NCBI RefSeq assembly: GCF_002858675.1
Contig: NZ_PJZF01000026.1
Location: 1-64,000, forward strand
Reading direction: 5' to 3'
Length of the DNA: 64,000 bases
Source: Chimaeribacter californicus
Lineage (GTDB): Bacteria; Pseudomonadota; Gammaproteobacteria; Enterobacterales; Enterobacteriaceae
Part shown: piece by piece, positions 9,254 through 18,558 of the stretch
How the letters are laid out: each line of letters opens with the position of its first letter
Numbering within the stretch: the first letter of the stretch is position 1
Notes under the pieces: generated by a model
Databases searched by the model: none
What the model was told of the DNA's origin: nothing
What the model saw: the letters and a program-made list of their open reading frames with translations, nothing else
Program-made: the position numbers and the translations under genes

Positions 9254-10495
9254 ATGGCAAAAGTATCACTGGAGAAGGACAGAATTAAGTTTCTGTTAGT
9301 GGAAGGGGTCCATCAGAGCACCGTTGAAAACCTGCGTGCTGCCGGATATACCAACATCGAATACCACAAAGGCGCGCTGGATACCGAGGCGCTGAAAGCG
9401 TCCATCCGCGATGCGCACTTTGTCGGCATCCGCTCGCGTACCCAGCTTACCGAAGAGGTGTTTGCGGCGGCAGAAAAGCTGATAGCAGTAGGCTGTTTCT
9501 GCATCGGCACCAACCAGGTTGACCTGAGCGCCGCCACCAAACGCGGCATTCCCGTGTTCAACGCGCCTTTCTCCAATACCCGATCCGTGGCAGAAATGGT
9601 GCTCGGCGAGCTGCTGCTGATGATGCGCGGCATCCCGGCGGCCAACGCCAAGGCACATCGCGGTGTCTGGCACAAACTGGCCGTCGGCTCGTTTGAAGCA
9701 CGCGGCAAGCGTCTCGGCATCATCGGCTACGGCCACATCGGTATGCAGCTCGGCGTACTGGCCGAAGGGCTGGGGATGCAGGTCTATTTCTACGACATCG
9801 AGAACAAGCTGCCGCTCGGCAATGCCCAGCAGGTGCGCCACCTCTCTGAACTGCTGAACATGAGCGACGTGGTGTCGCTGCACGTGCCGGAAACGCCGTC
9901 CACGCAGAATATGATGGGCGTAGAAGAGTTCAAACTGATGAAGCCGGGCGCGATTCTGATCAACGCCTCACGCGGCACGGTGGTGGACATCCCGGCGCTG
10001 TGCGACGCGCTGGCGAGCAAGCACCTGTCCGGTGCGGCGATTGACGTCTTCCCGGAAGAGCCGGCTACCAATAGCGACCCGTTCAACTCGCCGCTGTGCG
10101 AGTTCGACAACGTGATCCTCACGCCGCACATCGGCGGTTCCACCCAGGAAGCGCAGGAAAATATCGGCTCAGAAGTGGCCGGCAAGCTGGCGAAATATTC
10201 CGATAACGGCTCTACGCTCTCCGCGGTTAACTTCCCGGAAGTCTCGTTGCCGAGCCACGGTGTCAATGCCCGCCGCCTGTTGCACATCCATGAAAACCGC
10301 CCGGGCGTGCTGACGCGCATTAACCAGATCTTCGCGGAGCAGGGCATCAACATTGCGGCGCAGTACCTGCAAACCAGCCCACAGATCGGTTATGTGGTGA
10401 TTGACGTTGAAAGCGACAGCGCTGACGGCGCCAACACCGCGCTGCAGCTGATGAAAGCGATCCCCGGCACCATCCGCGCCCGCCTGCTTTACTGA
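9254..10495 (+). CDS. serA: D-3-phosphoglycerate dehydrogenase
   Basis: First committed step of serine biosynthesis: NAD-dependent oxidation of 3-phosphoglycerate. The 413-residue protein is close to the E. coli length (410). Domains in order are the substrate-binding half, the nucleotide-binding domain with GIIGYGHIGMQLG near residue 155, the catalytic segments INASRGTVVD (Arg), a Glu in the DVFPEEP region and TPHIGGSTQEAQ (His), then a C-terminal ACT regulatory domain (about residues 340-413, HENRPGVLTRIN) that binds the feedback inhibitor L-serine. A strong bidirectional terminator separates it from fau. Confidence 0.96.
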   Translation: MAKVSLEKDRIKFLLVEGVHQSTVENLRAAGYTNIEYHKGALDTEALKASIRDAHFVGIRSRTQLTEEVFAAAEKLIAVGCFCIGTNQVDLSAATKRGIPVFNAPFSNTRSVAEMVLGELLLMMRGIPAANAKAHRGVWHKLAVGSFEARGKRLGIIGYGHIGMQLGVLAEGLGMQVYFYDIENKLPLGNAQQVRHLSELLNMSDVVSLHVPETPSTQNMMGVEEFKLMKPGAILINASRGTVVDIPALCDALASKHLSGAAIDVFPEEPATNSDPFNSPLCEFDNVILTPHIGGSTQEAQENIGSEVAGKLAKYSDNGSTLSAVNFPEVSLPSHGVNARRLLHIHENRPGVLTRINQIFAEQGINIAAQYLQTSPQIGYVVIDVESDSADGANTALQLMKAIPGTIRARLLY

Positions 10496-10510
10496 CAGAC
10501 TGAGGCAGAA

Positions 10511-10542
10511 AAAAAACGGGTGCCCCTGGCACCCGTTTTTTT
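10511..10542. terminator. Bidirectional terminator between serA and fau
   Basis: CGGGTGCC/GGCACCCG stem with a CCT loop, flanked by an A-tract on the left and a T-tract on the right. It can therefore end both convergent transcripts. Confidence 0.9.
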
Positions 10543-10551
10543 ATGCCCGCG

Positions 10552-11181
10552 TTACCAGCGCCACACCTTGCCGGGGGTAATAATCTCCGGCAACGGCACA
10601 TCCCACTGTTCCGCCGGGATACACGCCACCTGCTGGCAGTCATGCGCCAGACCAATCGGGTAAGGCCCGTGTTCGCGCCAGTGTGCCAGCGTGCGGTCGT
10701 AAAACCCGCCGCCCATGCCTAGCCGCTGGCCGCTGTCATCAAATGCCACCAGCGGCGTCAGGATCACGTCAAGCTGGTGCAGCGGCAGAATATGGCGCAC
10801 ATCTAATGGCGGCTCAGGAATTCGCAGGCGATTGGGGCTAAGTATTGTCTCCGGCTGGTAGTCCAGAAACAGCAGGTGGCCGGGCGAGAAGGGGTGCAGC
10901 ACCGGCAGCACGACGCGTTTGCCCAGTGACCAGAGCCGCTCAATGGTGGGGCGGGTCGGCAGTTCGCCGTCAAAGGAGAGGAAAATTGCCACGCTGTGTG
11001 CTGCCTGAATCCGCGGATGGCCGGCAACCTGTTGGGCAGCCTGATGGGCGGCCTGCTGCTGCTGCTGGGGTGTCAGGGCACGACGGCGCTGGCGGACTTC
11101 CGTGCGCAGATGCTGGCGTAACAGGGCAATATCAGAGTGTTGGGCTGGATAGTCTGTTTTCATAGGGGAAACCGTGTCCAT
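10552..11181 (-). CDS. fau: 5-formyltetrahydrofolate cyclo-ligase
   Basis: ATP-dependent conversion of 5-formyl-THF to 5,10-methenyl-THF, which rescues a dead-end folate made by GlyA side activity. The family signature LGMGGGFYDRTL is present in the C-terminal half, and FLSFDGELPT lies in the N-terminal substrate region. The start used here gives 209 residues. A second in-frame ATG at 11163 gives 203, and neither has a clear Shine-Dalgarno. It is encoded just downstream of 6S RNA on the same strand, the arrangement in which E. coli cotranscribes ssrS-fau. Confidence 0.92.
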   Translation of the reverse strand: MDTVSPMKTDYPAQHSDIALLRQHLRTEVRQRRRALTPQQQQQAAHQAAQQVAGHPRIQAAHSVAIFLSFDGELPTRPTIERLWSLGKRVVLPVLHPFSPGHLLFLDYQPETILSPNRLRIPEPPLDVRHILPLHQLDVILTPLVAFDDSGQRLGMGGGFYDRTLAHWREHGPYPIGLAHDCQQVACIPAEQWDVPLPEIITPGKVWRW

Positions 11182-11239
11182 ACGGGAAAACGGGTCGGTG
11201 TAAACAGAACGGGCAACGGGGTGCTGCCGGGTAAAGAAG

Positions 11240-11423
11240 GGAATCTCCGAGATGCCGCCGCAGGCTGTAACCCTTGAACCCTTGGTTCAAGGTGAACGCA
11301 GCGTCGTAACTTTAAGGCTTCTCGGACGAACCGAGCATGCTCACCAATTACGGATCGCCACATTCTTGTGGTATGAAATATCGGCTCAGGGGACTGGCCC
11401 GCTGACGAACACCTCAGAGAAAT
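11240..11423 (-). ncRNA. ssrS: 6S RNA
   Basis: Read on the minus strand, this 184-nt segment starts ATTTCTCTGAGGTGTTCG and ends CATCTCGGAGATTCC, near-identical to E. coli 6S RNA ends. The strongly conserved inner strand GCGGGCCAGTCCCCTGAGCC, the central-bubble segments and the CCTTGAACCAAGGGTTCAAGG hairpin are present, and the two ends pair into the closing stem. 6S RNA mimics an open promoter and sequesters sigma-70 RNA polymerase in stationary phase. The zapA/6S/fau order is conserved. Ends are placed by similarity. Confidence 0.97.
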
Positions 11424-11518
11424 TTTTTACTCGCTGCTGACTCTAAAGATCTTACATTTAAAAATCAACCGCTTAAGTATGCATTTTTACACATTTTTCG
11501 AATCACCGCGACTGCCGG

Positions 11519-11848
11519 TTATTCGAAGGGAGCACCCTGACGTTCAGAGATGCGGCCCTGTTCAAGCAGCGCCTGTTCGATGGTTTGTTGCAACATCCGG
11601 ATGCGCTGTTCCATATTGGCGGCATAGTCACGCGTTTTCAAGCGTTCTTGCGCCAGTTCGTGACACACGTTCAGTGCCGCGATGAAAACCAGTTGTTCTG
11701 TATTTGTGACTCTAGTGCGAACTTTCAGATCTTGCAACCGCTGGTTCAGATCCTCTGCGGCCAGATTCAACGCATCTTGTTGTTCCGGCGGGCAGTTTAC
11801 CCGTAATGAGCGGCCAAAAATTTGAATATCTACCGGTTGTGCAGCCAT
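11519..11848 (-). CDS. zapA: Cell division protein ZapA
   Basis: Cytosolic FtsZ-ring crosslinker. The 109-residue product (start at 11848, [21 protein letters not shown]) equals E. coli ZapA in length; a six-residue longer in-frame start exists but is not conserved. The N-terminal globular dimerisation head is followed by a long coiled coil (about residues 55-100) that makes the tetramer. It is divergent from ygfB across a 243-bp gap and sits upstream of 6S RNA on the same strand. Confidence 0.95.
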   Translation of the reverse strand: MAAQPVDIQIFGRSLRVNCPPEQQDALNLAAEDLNQRLQDLKVRTRVTNTEQLVFIAALNVCHELAQERLKTRDYAANMEQRIRMLQQTIEQALLEQGRISERQGAPFE

Positions 11849-12091
11849 GCCACCTTCCTGCCTCAATTTCCGCGTCCGCTTACCGCACCGGTTAAAGCGG
11901 GCGCCACTATATATACCTCAATACCAAGATACAACCCCTTTCCAACGGGGAATTCCCCTGGGCCGCAGCCTCTACTCTACTAAGCTGTCAGGGATAATCA
12001 ACCCTTAACCGGGTCTCTGCTAATCTGGTACAGCGACGGATCTTGGTGGTAGCATACCATGAACTTATCCTGCCAACGATGACCAATACGT

Positions 12092-12667
12092 ATGTCTATA
12101 AATAATCCTTACCCTACTTATGATGCCATTAATCAGGCCCTCCGCCAGCAGGCGGTAGCGCTCACCGCCGCAGAAATGCATGGCCTGGTAAGTGGTTTGC
12201 TGTGTGGCGGTAACCGTGATACCAGCTGGCAGACGCTGGTACATGACCTCACCAACGAAGGCATCGCCTTTCCACAGGCACTGAACGCGCCGCTGCAGGA
12301 TCTCTATCAGGTGACGCGTGACACGCTGGAAGATGACGGCTTCGAATTCCGTATGCTGATGCCGGATGACGAGGCCAGCGTTTTTGACCGGGCCGACGCG
12401 CTTTCCGGCTGGGTAAACCACTTCCTGCTCGGCCTTGGCGTGATGCAGCCGAAGCTTTCCCAGGTCAAGGATGAAGTGGGCGAGGCGATTGATGACCTGC
12501 GCAACATTGCCCAGCTGGGCTATGAAGAAGATGAAGATCAGGAAGAGCTGGAGCAGTCGCTGGAAGAGGTGGTGGAATACGTGCGCGTTGCGGCGATCCT
12601 CTGCCACGCGGAGTTCGCAGAACCGGGGCCAACCGCGCCGGAAGTGCGCAAGCCTACGCTGCACTAA
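12092..12667 (+). CDS. ygfB: UPF0149 family protein YgfB
   Basis: Helical YecA/YgfB-family protein of 191 residues with no established enzymatic activity. Family landmarks are [14 protein letters not shown] near residue 30 and [18 protein letters not shown] mid-protein. The acidic [24 protein letters not shown] stretch is also visible in part, and the C-terminus ends PTLH as in E. coli. The gene heads the ygfB-pepP-ubiH-ubiI cluster, 55 bp before pepP. A functional link to ubiquinone synthesis is suggested only by position. Confidence 0.92.
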   Translation: MSINNPYPTYDAINQALRQQAVALTAAEMHGLVSGLLCGGNRDTSWQTLVHDLTNEGIAFPQALNAPLQDLYQVTRDTLEDDGFEFRMLMPDDEASVFDRADALSGWVNHFLLGLGVMQPKLSQVKDEVGEAIDDLRNIAQLGYEEDEDQEELEQSLEEVVEYVRVAAILCHAEFAEPGPTAPEVRKPTLH

Positions 12668-12722
12668 GCCGCAATGCCCCGGTAAATAACAGGTTGTTAA
12701 CGCAGATTTTAAGGAGAAGGTG

Positions 12723-14033
12723 ATGACCCAGCAGGAGTTTCAGAACCGCCGTCAGGCACTTCTGGCAAAAATGGCACCGGCCAGCGCCGCGCTGATTTTT
12801 GCCGCCCCGGAAGCCGCCCGCAATGCGGACAGCGACTACCCGTACCGCCAGGACAGTGATTTCTGGTATCTCACCGGCTTTAACGAACCGGAAGCGGTGC
12901 TGATCCTGATTAAAAGCGATGACACCCACAACCACAGCGTGCTGTTTAACCGGGTGCGCGACCTGACGGCGGAGATCTGGTTTGGCCGCCGTCTGGGGCA
13001 GGAGGCGGCTCCCGCTAAACTGGGCGTGGATCGCGCCCTGCCGTTTGATGAGATCGGCACGCAACTCCACCTGCTGCTGAACGGGCTGGACGTGATTTAT
13101 CACGCGCAGGGCCACTACGCCTACGCCGACACCCTGGTGTTCGGTGCGCTGGAAAAACTGCGTAACGGCGCGCGGCAGAACCTCGCCGCCCCGGCCACCA
13201 TCACCGACTGGCGGCCGTGGCTGCATGAGATGCGGCTGTTCAAATCCCCGGAAGAGGTAGCAGTGATGCGCCGCGCCGGGGAGATCACCGCACTCGCGCA
13301 TACCCGTGCGATGGAGCGTTGCCGCCCCGGCATGTTTGAGTATCAGCTGGAGGGTGAAATCCAGCATGAATTCACCCGCCACGGCGCACGTTTCCCGGCT
13401 TATAACACCATTGTCGGCAGCGGCGAGAACGCCTGCATCCTGCACTACACCGAAAATGAGTGTGAAATGCGCGACGGCGATCTGGTGCTGATTGATGCCG
13501 GTTGTGAATACCGCAGCTACGCGGGGGACATCACCCGCACCTTCCCGGTCAACGGCAAATTCAGCCCGGCCCAGCGTGCGGTGTATGACATCGTGCTGGC
13601 AGCCGAATACAAAGCGCTGGAACTCTACCGCCCCGGCACCAGCATGCTGGAAGTCACGCAGGCGGTGGCGCGGGTAATGATTGACGGCCTGGTCAGGCTC
13701 GGCATTCTGCACGGTGAGACTGAGCAACTGCTGGCGGAGAAAGCCTACCGCCCGTTCTTTATGCATGGCCTGTCACACTGGCTGGGGCTGGATGTGCATG
13801 ATGTCGGCCACTACGGCACCGACCGCGATCGCGTGCTGGAAGCGGGCATGGTGCTGACGGTGGAACCGGGGCTGTATATCGCGCCGGATGCCAACGTCCC
13901 GGCCGAATACCGCGGCATTGGCGTGCGCATTGAAGATGACATCCTGATCACCGAAGACGGCAATGAGATCCTGACCGGCGGCGTGGTGAAAGAAGCAGAC
14001 GAGATTGAAGCGTTGATGGCGGCGGCACGGTAA
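12723..14033 (+). CDS. pepP: Xaa-Pro aminopeptidase P
   Basis: Manganese metallopeptidase that removes N-terminal residues preceding proline. The 436-residue protein has the AMP_N domain (about 1-175) and the pita-bread catalytic domain. Metal ligands are visible in LIDAGCEYRSYAGDITRTFP (two Asp), HGLSHWLGLDVHD (His), and two Glu in TVEPGLY and GVRIEDD. The ATG at 12723, preceded by AAGGAGAAGG, is preferred over the overlapping GTG at 12720. The stop is five bases before ubiH, indicating translational coupling. Confidence 0.96.
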   Translation: MTQQEFQNRRQALLAKMAPASAALIFAAPEAARNADSDYPYRQDSDFWYLTGFNEPEAVLILIKSDDTHNHSVLFNRVRDLTAEIWFGRRLGQEAAPAKLGVDRALPFDEIGTQLHLLLNGLDVIYHAQGHYAYADTLVFGALEKLRNGARQNLAAPATITDWRPWLHEMRLFKSPEEVAVMRRAGEITALAHTRAMERCRPGMFEYQLEGEIQHEFTRHGARFPAYNTIVGSGENACILHYTENECEMRDGDLVLIDAGCEYRSYAGDITRTFPVNGKFSPAQRAVYDIVLAAEYKALELYRPGTSMLEVTQAVARVMIDGLVRLGILHGETEQLLAEKAYRPFFMHGLSHWLGLDVHDVGHYGTDRDRVLEAGMVLTVEPGLYIAPDANVPAEYRGIGVRIEDDILITEDGNEILTGGVVKEADEIEALMAAAR

Positions 14034-14037
14034 GCGT

Positions 14038-15216
14038 ATGAGCATGATTATTGTAGGCGGCGGCATGGCCGGGGCCACGCTGGCGCTGGCGGTTTCCGCC
14101 CTGACCCAGGGTAAAGTGCGGGTCGATTTGATCGAGGCGGCGCTGCCGGAAGACCGGCAACACCCCGGCTTTGATGCGCGGGCAATTGCGCTGGCACAAG
14201 GCACCTGCCGCCAGCTGGCGCGCATCGGCATCTGGCCCGCCCTGCGTGACTGCGCCACGCCGATTACCCATGTGCATGTCAGTGACCGCGGCCACGCCGG
14301 GCTGGTGAACCTGCACGCGCAGGATTTCCACGTCACTGAACTCGGCAATGTGGTGGAGCTGCATGACGCCGGGCGGCGGCTGTTTGCGCTGCTGCGCAAG
14401 GCACCGGGCGTGCATCTGCACTGCCCGGCCAAAGTCGTGAGCGTAGACCGGCAGAGGGTCAGCGCCGCCGTTACGCTGGATAGCGGCGAAACCCTGACCG
14501 CCCAATTACTGGTGGCCGCGGACGGCTCCCACTCGGCGCTGGCCCGCGCCTGCCAGGTACAATGGCAGGTGAGCGACTACCCGCAGATCGCGGTGATCGC
14601 CAACGTTACCACCGCAGAAGCGCCGCAGGGGCGGGCGTTTGAACGCTTTACCGAACATGGGCCGCTGGCGCTGCTGCCGATGTCGCAGGGGCGCAGCTCA
14701 CTGGTCTGGTGCCACCCGCGTGAACGGCAGGCGGAGGTCAGCAACTGGAGCGAGGCTGAATTTATCGCCCAGTTGCAACAGGCGTTTGGCTGGCGGCTGG
14801 GCAAAATCCTCAAGGCCGGGCAGCGGGAAACTTACCCGCTGCACCTGCGCACCGCGCACAGCCACGTCAGCCACCGGCTGGCGCTGGTGGGCAATGCGGC
14901 GCAAACCCTGCACCCGATTGCCGGGCAGGGCTTTAACCTCGGCCTGCGGGATGTGATGACGCTGGCGGAAACCGTGGCCGATGCCGCCGCAGAGGGGCTG
15001 GATGTAGGCAGCGGTGCCGTGCTCAGCGCATACCAGGCGCGCCGCCGCCCCGATCAGCAGGCCACCGTCGGCGTGACGGACGGCCTGATTCACCTTTTCG
15101 CCAACCGTTACGCGCCGCTGGCAGCCGGGCGTAACCTTGGTTTGATGGCAATGGAACAGACTCCACTGCTGCGCGATGCCTTTGCCCGCCGGACCCTGGG
15201 ATGGGTGGCGCGCTGA
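14038..15216 (+). CDS. ubiH: 2-octaprenyl-6-methoxyphenol hydroxylase (ubiquinone)
   Basis: FAD monooxygenase acting at C1 of the aromatic ring in aerobic ubiquinone-8 synthesis. The 392-residue protein has the N-terminal dinucleotide-binding motif IVGGGMAGATLA, a DG motif in VAADGSHSALAR, and the second FAD motif GNAAQTLHPIAGQGFNLGLRD, which marks the UbiH/UbiF/UbiI/COQ6 family. Assignment within the family rests on position: pepP-ubiH-ubiI is the conserved order. It begins four bases after the pepP stop and 19 bp before ubiI, so the three are one operon. Confidence 0.93.
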   Translation: MSMIIVGGGMAGATLALAVSALTQGKVRVDLIEAALPEDRQHPGFDARAIALAQGTCRQLARIGIWPALRDCATPITHVHVSDRGHAGLVNLHAQDFHVTELGNVVELHDAGRRLFALLRKAPGVHLHCPAKVVSVDRQRVSAAVTLDSGETLTAQLLVAADGSHSALARACQVQWQVSDYPQIAVIANVTTAEAPQGRAFERFTEHGPLALLPMSQGRSSLVWCHPRERQAEVSNWSEAEFIAQLQQAFGWRLGKILKAGQRETYPLHLRTAHSHVSHRLALVGNAAQTLHPIAGQGFNLGLRDVMTLAETVADAAAEGLDVGSGAVLSAYQARRRPDQQATVGVTDGLIHLFANRYAPLAAGRNLGLMAMEQTPLLRDAFARRTLGWVAR

Positions 15217-15235
15217 GGCCAACAGGAAACTCATT

Positions 15236-16447
15236 ATGCAATCTTTTGATGTGGTCATTGCCGGTGGCGGCATGGTTGGGCTGGCACTGGCGTGCAGCCT
15301 GCACGGCAGCGGGCTGCGTATTGCGGTGCTGGAACACCAGCCGCAGGAGGAGACGCCGCTGACGGCGGAACATTCGGTGCGCGTCTCGGCGATCAACGCC
15401 GCCAGCGAGCGCCTGCTGCAACATATCGGCGTCTGGGACGAGATCACCGCGCGCCGCGCCAGCCCCTATGCCGGGATGGAAGTGTGGGATCATGACAGCT
15501 TCGGCCGAATCGCGTTCCGCGCCGATGATTACGGGTACGCCCATCTGGGGCATATTGTAGAGAACCCGGTGCTGCAACAGGCGCTGTGGCAGCGTGCCGC
15601 CTCGCTCTCTGAAGTGACAATGCTGGCCCCGGCGCAGCTTAAAAGCGTGGCCTGGGGCGAAAATGAAGCCTTTATCACGCTGGAAGATGGCCGGATGCTC
15701 ACCGCCCGGCTGGTGGTCGGCGCAGACGGCGCCAACTCCTGGCTGCGCCGCCACGCAGATATTCCGCTGACCTTCTGGGATTACGGCCACACCGCGCTGG
15801 TCGCCACCATCCGCACGGAGGAGCCGCATCACGGCGTGGCGCGGCAGGTGTTCCACGGTGACGGCATTCTGGCGTTCCTGCCGTTCTCCGACCCGCATCT
15901 CTGCTCGATTGTCTGGTCACTGCCGCCGGAGGATGCGCTAAGGCTGGCGGCGCTGGATGAGGCGGCGTTTAACCGCGAACTGGCGATGCAGTTCGACCTG
16001 CGCCTGGGGTTGTGCCGGGTTGAGGGTGAGCGCCATACCTTCCCGCTGACCGGCCGTTACGCCCGCAGTTTTGCCGGCCACCGGCTGGCGCTGATTGGCG
16101 ATGCGGCGCACACCGTGCACCCGCTGGCCGGGCAGGGCGTGAACCTCGGCTTTATGGATGCTGCCGAGCTGTCGGCTGAAATCCGCCGCCTGCAAAAGCA
16201 GGGCAAAGATTTTGGCCAGCACCTCTACCTGAAGCGTTACGAGCGCCGCCGCAAGCACAGCGCCGCGCTGATGCTGGCCGGGATGCAGGGGTTCCGCGAT
16301 CTGTTTGCCGGGCAGAACCCGGCGAAAAAGTTGCTGCGTGACCTCGGCCTGACGCTGGCAGACACCCTGCCGGGCGTGAAGCCGCGTCTGGTACGGCAGG
16401 CTATGGGGCTTAACGATCTGCCTGACTGGCTTAACTCTCCGTCCTGA
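15236..16447 (+). CDS. ubiI: 2-octaprenylphenol hydroxylase (ubiquinone)
   Basis: FAD monooxygenase for C5 hydroxylation in ubiquinone synthesis (formerly visC). ATG at 15236 (MQSFDVVIAGGGMVGLALA) with AACAGGAAA upstream gives 403 residues, matching the family. A longer in-frame start would overlap ubiH by 41 bp. The DG motif (VVGADGANSWLR) and second FAD motif (GDAAHTVHPLAGQGVNLGFMD) are present. It is the paralogue of the gene immediately before it. The operon appears to end at a hairpin 21 bp downstream. Confidence 0.93.
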   Translation: MQSFDVVIAGGGMVGLALACSLHGSGLRIAVLEHQPQEETPLTAEHSVRVSAINAASERLLQHIGVWDEITARRASPYAGMEVWDHDSFGRIAFRADDYGYAHLGHIVENPVLQQALWQRAASLSEVTMLAPAQLKSVAWGENEAFITLEDGRMLTARLVVGADGANSWLRRHADIPLTFWDYGHTALVATIRTEEPHHGVARQVFHGDGILAFLPFSDPHLCSIVWSLPPEDALRLAALDEAAFNRELAMQFDLRLGLCRVEGERHTFPLTGRYARSFAGHRLALIGDAAHTVHPLAGQGVNLGFMDAAELSAEIRRLQKQGKDFGQHLYLKRYERRRKHSAALMLAGMQGFRDLFAGQNPAKKLLRDLGLTLADTLPGVKPRLVRQAMGLNDLPDWLNSPS

Positions 16448-16468
16448 CACGCCCTTCTGATGAGGGTC

Positions 16469-16495
16469 AGGCGGCAACGGCGCACGTTGCCGCCT
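16469..16495 (+). terminator. Hairpin downstream of ubiI
   Basis: A perfect 11-bp inverted repeat (AGGCGGCAACG/CGTTGCCGCCT, GCGCA loop) lies shortly after the ubiI stop. T residues appear only some 10 bases later, so termination may be partial. Confidence 0.5.
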
Positions 16496-16965
16496 AACCC
16501 TGCTGTTTTCAACGGTTTTTCCGGCTCTATCCCTTCATCACGCTCCTTTTTTCTTCTGAGATTAACGCTATGCCCTAAAAGGGGGCAGGCCGTCGTGCGT
16601 TTGAAATATTCTAATTTTACCCCCTGTTTCGCATTAGTTTAAATTATCTGAAGGCAGTTAGCGGGATGGGGTTCTCCAGCCTTCCAGGCTCTTTTTGTTA
16701 CGGAATATCGTATGAACTGCACGCCGATTGTTAATTATGTGCCGCGCACCGCAGTTTTTCAGTGGAATATTCTGCACGATAAGGCCGCACTTTTTTGGTG
16801 CCCGGCCTCACCCGGCCTATTTCAGCTTATGGATCGGCACCCGGTTCGGTGATAAGTTCAGCAAAAGGATAACGATTGCGTCGCTATACTTCCGTTAATG
16901 GGATGGGTTAAAAAGTGACCAGTTCGTCTCCGCAGAATCACACTCCAGCAGGCAATGAGGGAAAC
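16496..16965 (+). promoter_or_regulatory. gcvT upstream control region
   Basis: About 470 bp without a credible gene and more AT-rich than the flanks. In E. coli the gcvTHP promoter region is long and bound by GcvA, Lrp, CRP and PurR. Here a CTAAT (GcvA core) occurs at 16611-16615 among A/T tracts, but I cannot define operators by eye. No glycine-riboswitch fold was recognised. Confidence 0.4.
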
Positions 16966-18063
16966 ATGGCAAAGCAGACCCCGCTTTATGATCAACACGT
17001 CGCGTGCGGCGCGCGCATGGTGGATTTCCACGGCTGGATGATGCCGTTGCACTACGGCTCGCAGCTTGATGAACACCACGCCGTGCGTCAGGACGCCGGG
17101 ATGTTTGACGTCTCGCACATGACGATTGTGGATGTGAACGGCGCACGCACCCGCGACTTCCTGCGTTACCTGCTGGCCAATGACGTCGCCAAACTAACCC
17201 AGCCGGGCAAAGCGCTCTACACCGGGATGCTGAACGCCTCCGGCGGGGTGATTGATGATTTGATCGTCTACTTCCTGGCGGAAGATGCCTTCCGGCTGGT
17301 GGTGAACTCCGCGACGCGGGAAAAAGACCTGGCCTGGATCAACGAACACGCCGCGCCCTTTGGCGTGGCCCTCACCGAACGTGACGATCTGGCGCTGATT
17401 GCGGTGCAAGGCCCGCAGGCCAAAGAGCGCGCCGGTACGCTGTTTACCGGCGCACAGCGTCAGGCGGTGGACGGCATGAAACCGTTCTTCGGCGTACAGG
17501 CCGAAGATCTGTTTATCGCCACCACCGGCTACACCGGCGAAGCGGGCTATGAAATTGCCCTGCCCAATGAAAAAGCCGCTGACTTCTGGCAGCAATTGCT
17601 GGCGGCCGGAGTGAAACCGGCGGGCCTCGGCGCGCGTGACACGCTGCGGCTGGAAGCGGGCATGAACCTCTACGGCCAGGAGATGGACGAAGGCGTCTCT
17701 CCGCTGGCGGCCAACATGGGCTGGACGATTGCCTGGCAACCGGAAGATCGTGATTTCATCGGCCGGGAGGTGCTGGAGAAGCAGCGCGAGCAGGGCAGCG
17801 AACAGCTGGTTGGCCTGGTGATGACGGAAAAAGGCGTGCTGCGTCACGGCCAGCCGGTGCACTTTATTGATGACGCCGGCAATACCCAGCAGGGCATCAT
17901 CACCAGCGGTTCCTTCTCCCCAACGCTGGGCTTCAGCATTGCGCTGGCCCGCGTACCAGCCGGCATCGGCGACCACGCGATTGTGCAAATCCGTAACCGT
18001 GAAATGCCGGTACGGGTGACGAAACCTATTTTTGTGCGTGCCGGAAAACCGGTCGCGCAGTAA
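16966..18063 (+). CDS. gcvT: Glycine cleavage system T protein (aminomethyltransferase)
   Basis: Transfers the methylene group from aminomethyl-lipoyl GcvH to tetrahydrofolate, releasing ammonia. ATG at 16966 with GAGGG upstream gives 365 residues (E. coli 364); an in-frame GTG further upstream is not conserved. Conserved segments are [21 protein letters not shown] at the N-terminus (in part) with DVSHM, the [11 protein letters not shown] folate-site block, and [20 protein letters not shown]. It heads gcvTHP with 29 bp to gcvH. Confidence 0.96.
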   Translation: MAKQTPLYDQHVACGARMVDFHGWMMPLHYGSQLDEHHAVRQDAGMFDVSHMTIVDVNGARTRDFLRYLLANDVAKLTQPGKALYTGMLNASGGVIDDLIVYFLAEDAFRLVVNSATREKDLAWINEHAAPFGVALTERDDLALIAVQGPQAKERAGTLFTGAQRQAVDGMKPFFGVQAEDLFIATTGYTGEAGYEIALPNEKAADFWQQLLAAGVKPAGLGARDTLRLEAGMNLYGQEMDEGVSPLAANMGWTIAWQPEDRDFIGREVLEKQREQGSEQLVGLVMTEKGVLRHGQPVHFIDDAGNTQQGIITSGSFSPTLGFSIALARVPAGIGDHAIVQIRNREMPVRVTKPIFVRAGKPVAQ

Positions 18064-18092
18064 CTGAATATTATTTTAAAGGAGAAGGCCCG

Positions 18093-18479
18093 ATGAGCAA
18101 TGTGCCAACCGAACTGAAATATGCGAGCTCCCACGAATGGGTGCGTGACGAAGGCAACGGTGTCTACTGCGTCGGCATCACCGAGCACGCCCAGGAGTTA
18201 CTGGGCGACATGGTGTTCGTTGACCTGCCGGAGGTGGGCCGCGAGGTGACCGCCGGTGAGGATTGCGCGGTGGCGGAATCGGTAAAAGCCGCCTCTGACA
18301 TCTACGCGCCGATCGGCGGTGAAATCGTCGAGGTGAACAGCGAGCTGGACGGTTCGCCGGAGCTGGTCAACAGTGAGCCCTACGCCACCGGCTGGCTGTT
18401 CAAAATCAAGGCGGCCGATCCGTCTGAGCTGGGCAACCTGCTGGATGCCGCCGCCTACCAGAGCAGCATTGACGAGTAA
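18093..18479 (+). CDS. gcvH: Glycine cleavage system H protein
   Basis: Lipoyl carrier that shuttles the aminomethyl group among P, T and L proteins. The 128-residue protein contains the lipoylation site in [15 protein letters not shown], where the lysine is modified. The ATG follows AAGGAGAAGG. It is the middle gene of gcvTHP. Confidence 0.96.
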   Translation: MSNVPTELKYASSHEWVRDEGNGVYCVGITEHAQELLGDMVFVDLPEVGREVTAGEDCAVAESVKAASDIYAPIGGEIVEVNSELDGSPELVNSEPYATGWLFKIKAADPSELGNLLDAAAYQSSIDE

Positions 18480-18558
18480 TCCCCACGGCCCGGCCCTGCG
18501 CCGGGCATGACCCTCTGCCCGTGCCCGACCCGATGCATGATTTCAGGAATCTGTAGCA

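Noticed and set aside
16496-16965. Glycine riboswitch upstream of gcvT
   Set aside because: No tandem aptamer cores were recognised, and enterobacterial gcv operons are controlled by GcvA, Lrp and PurR proteins.
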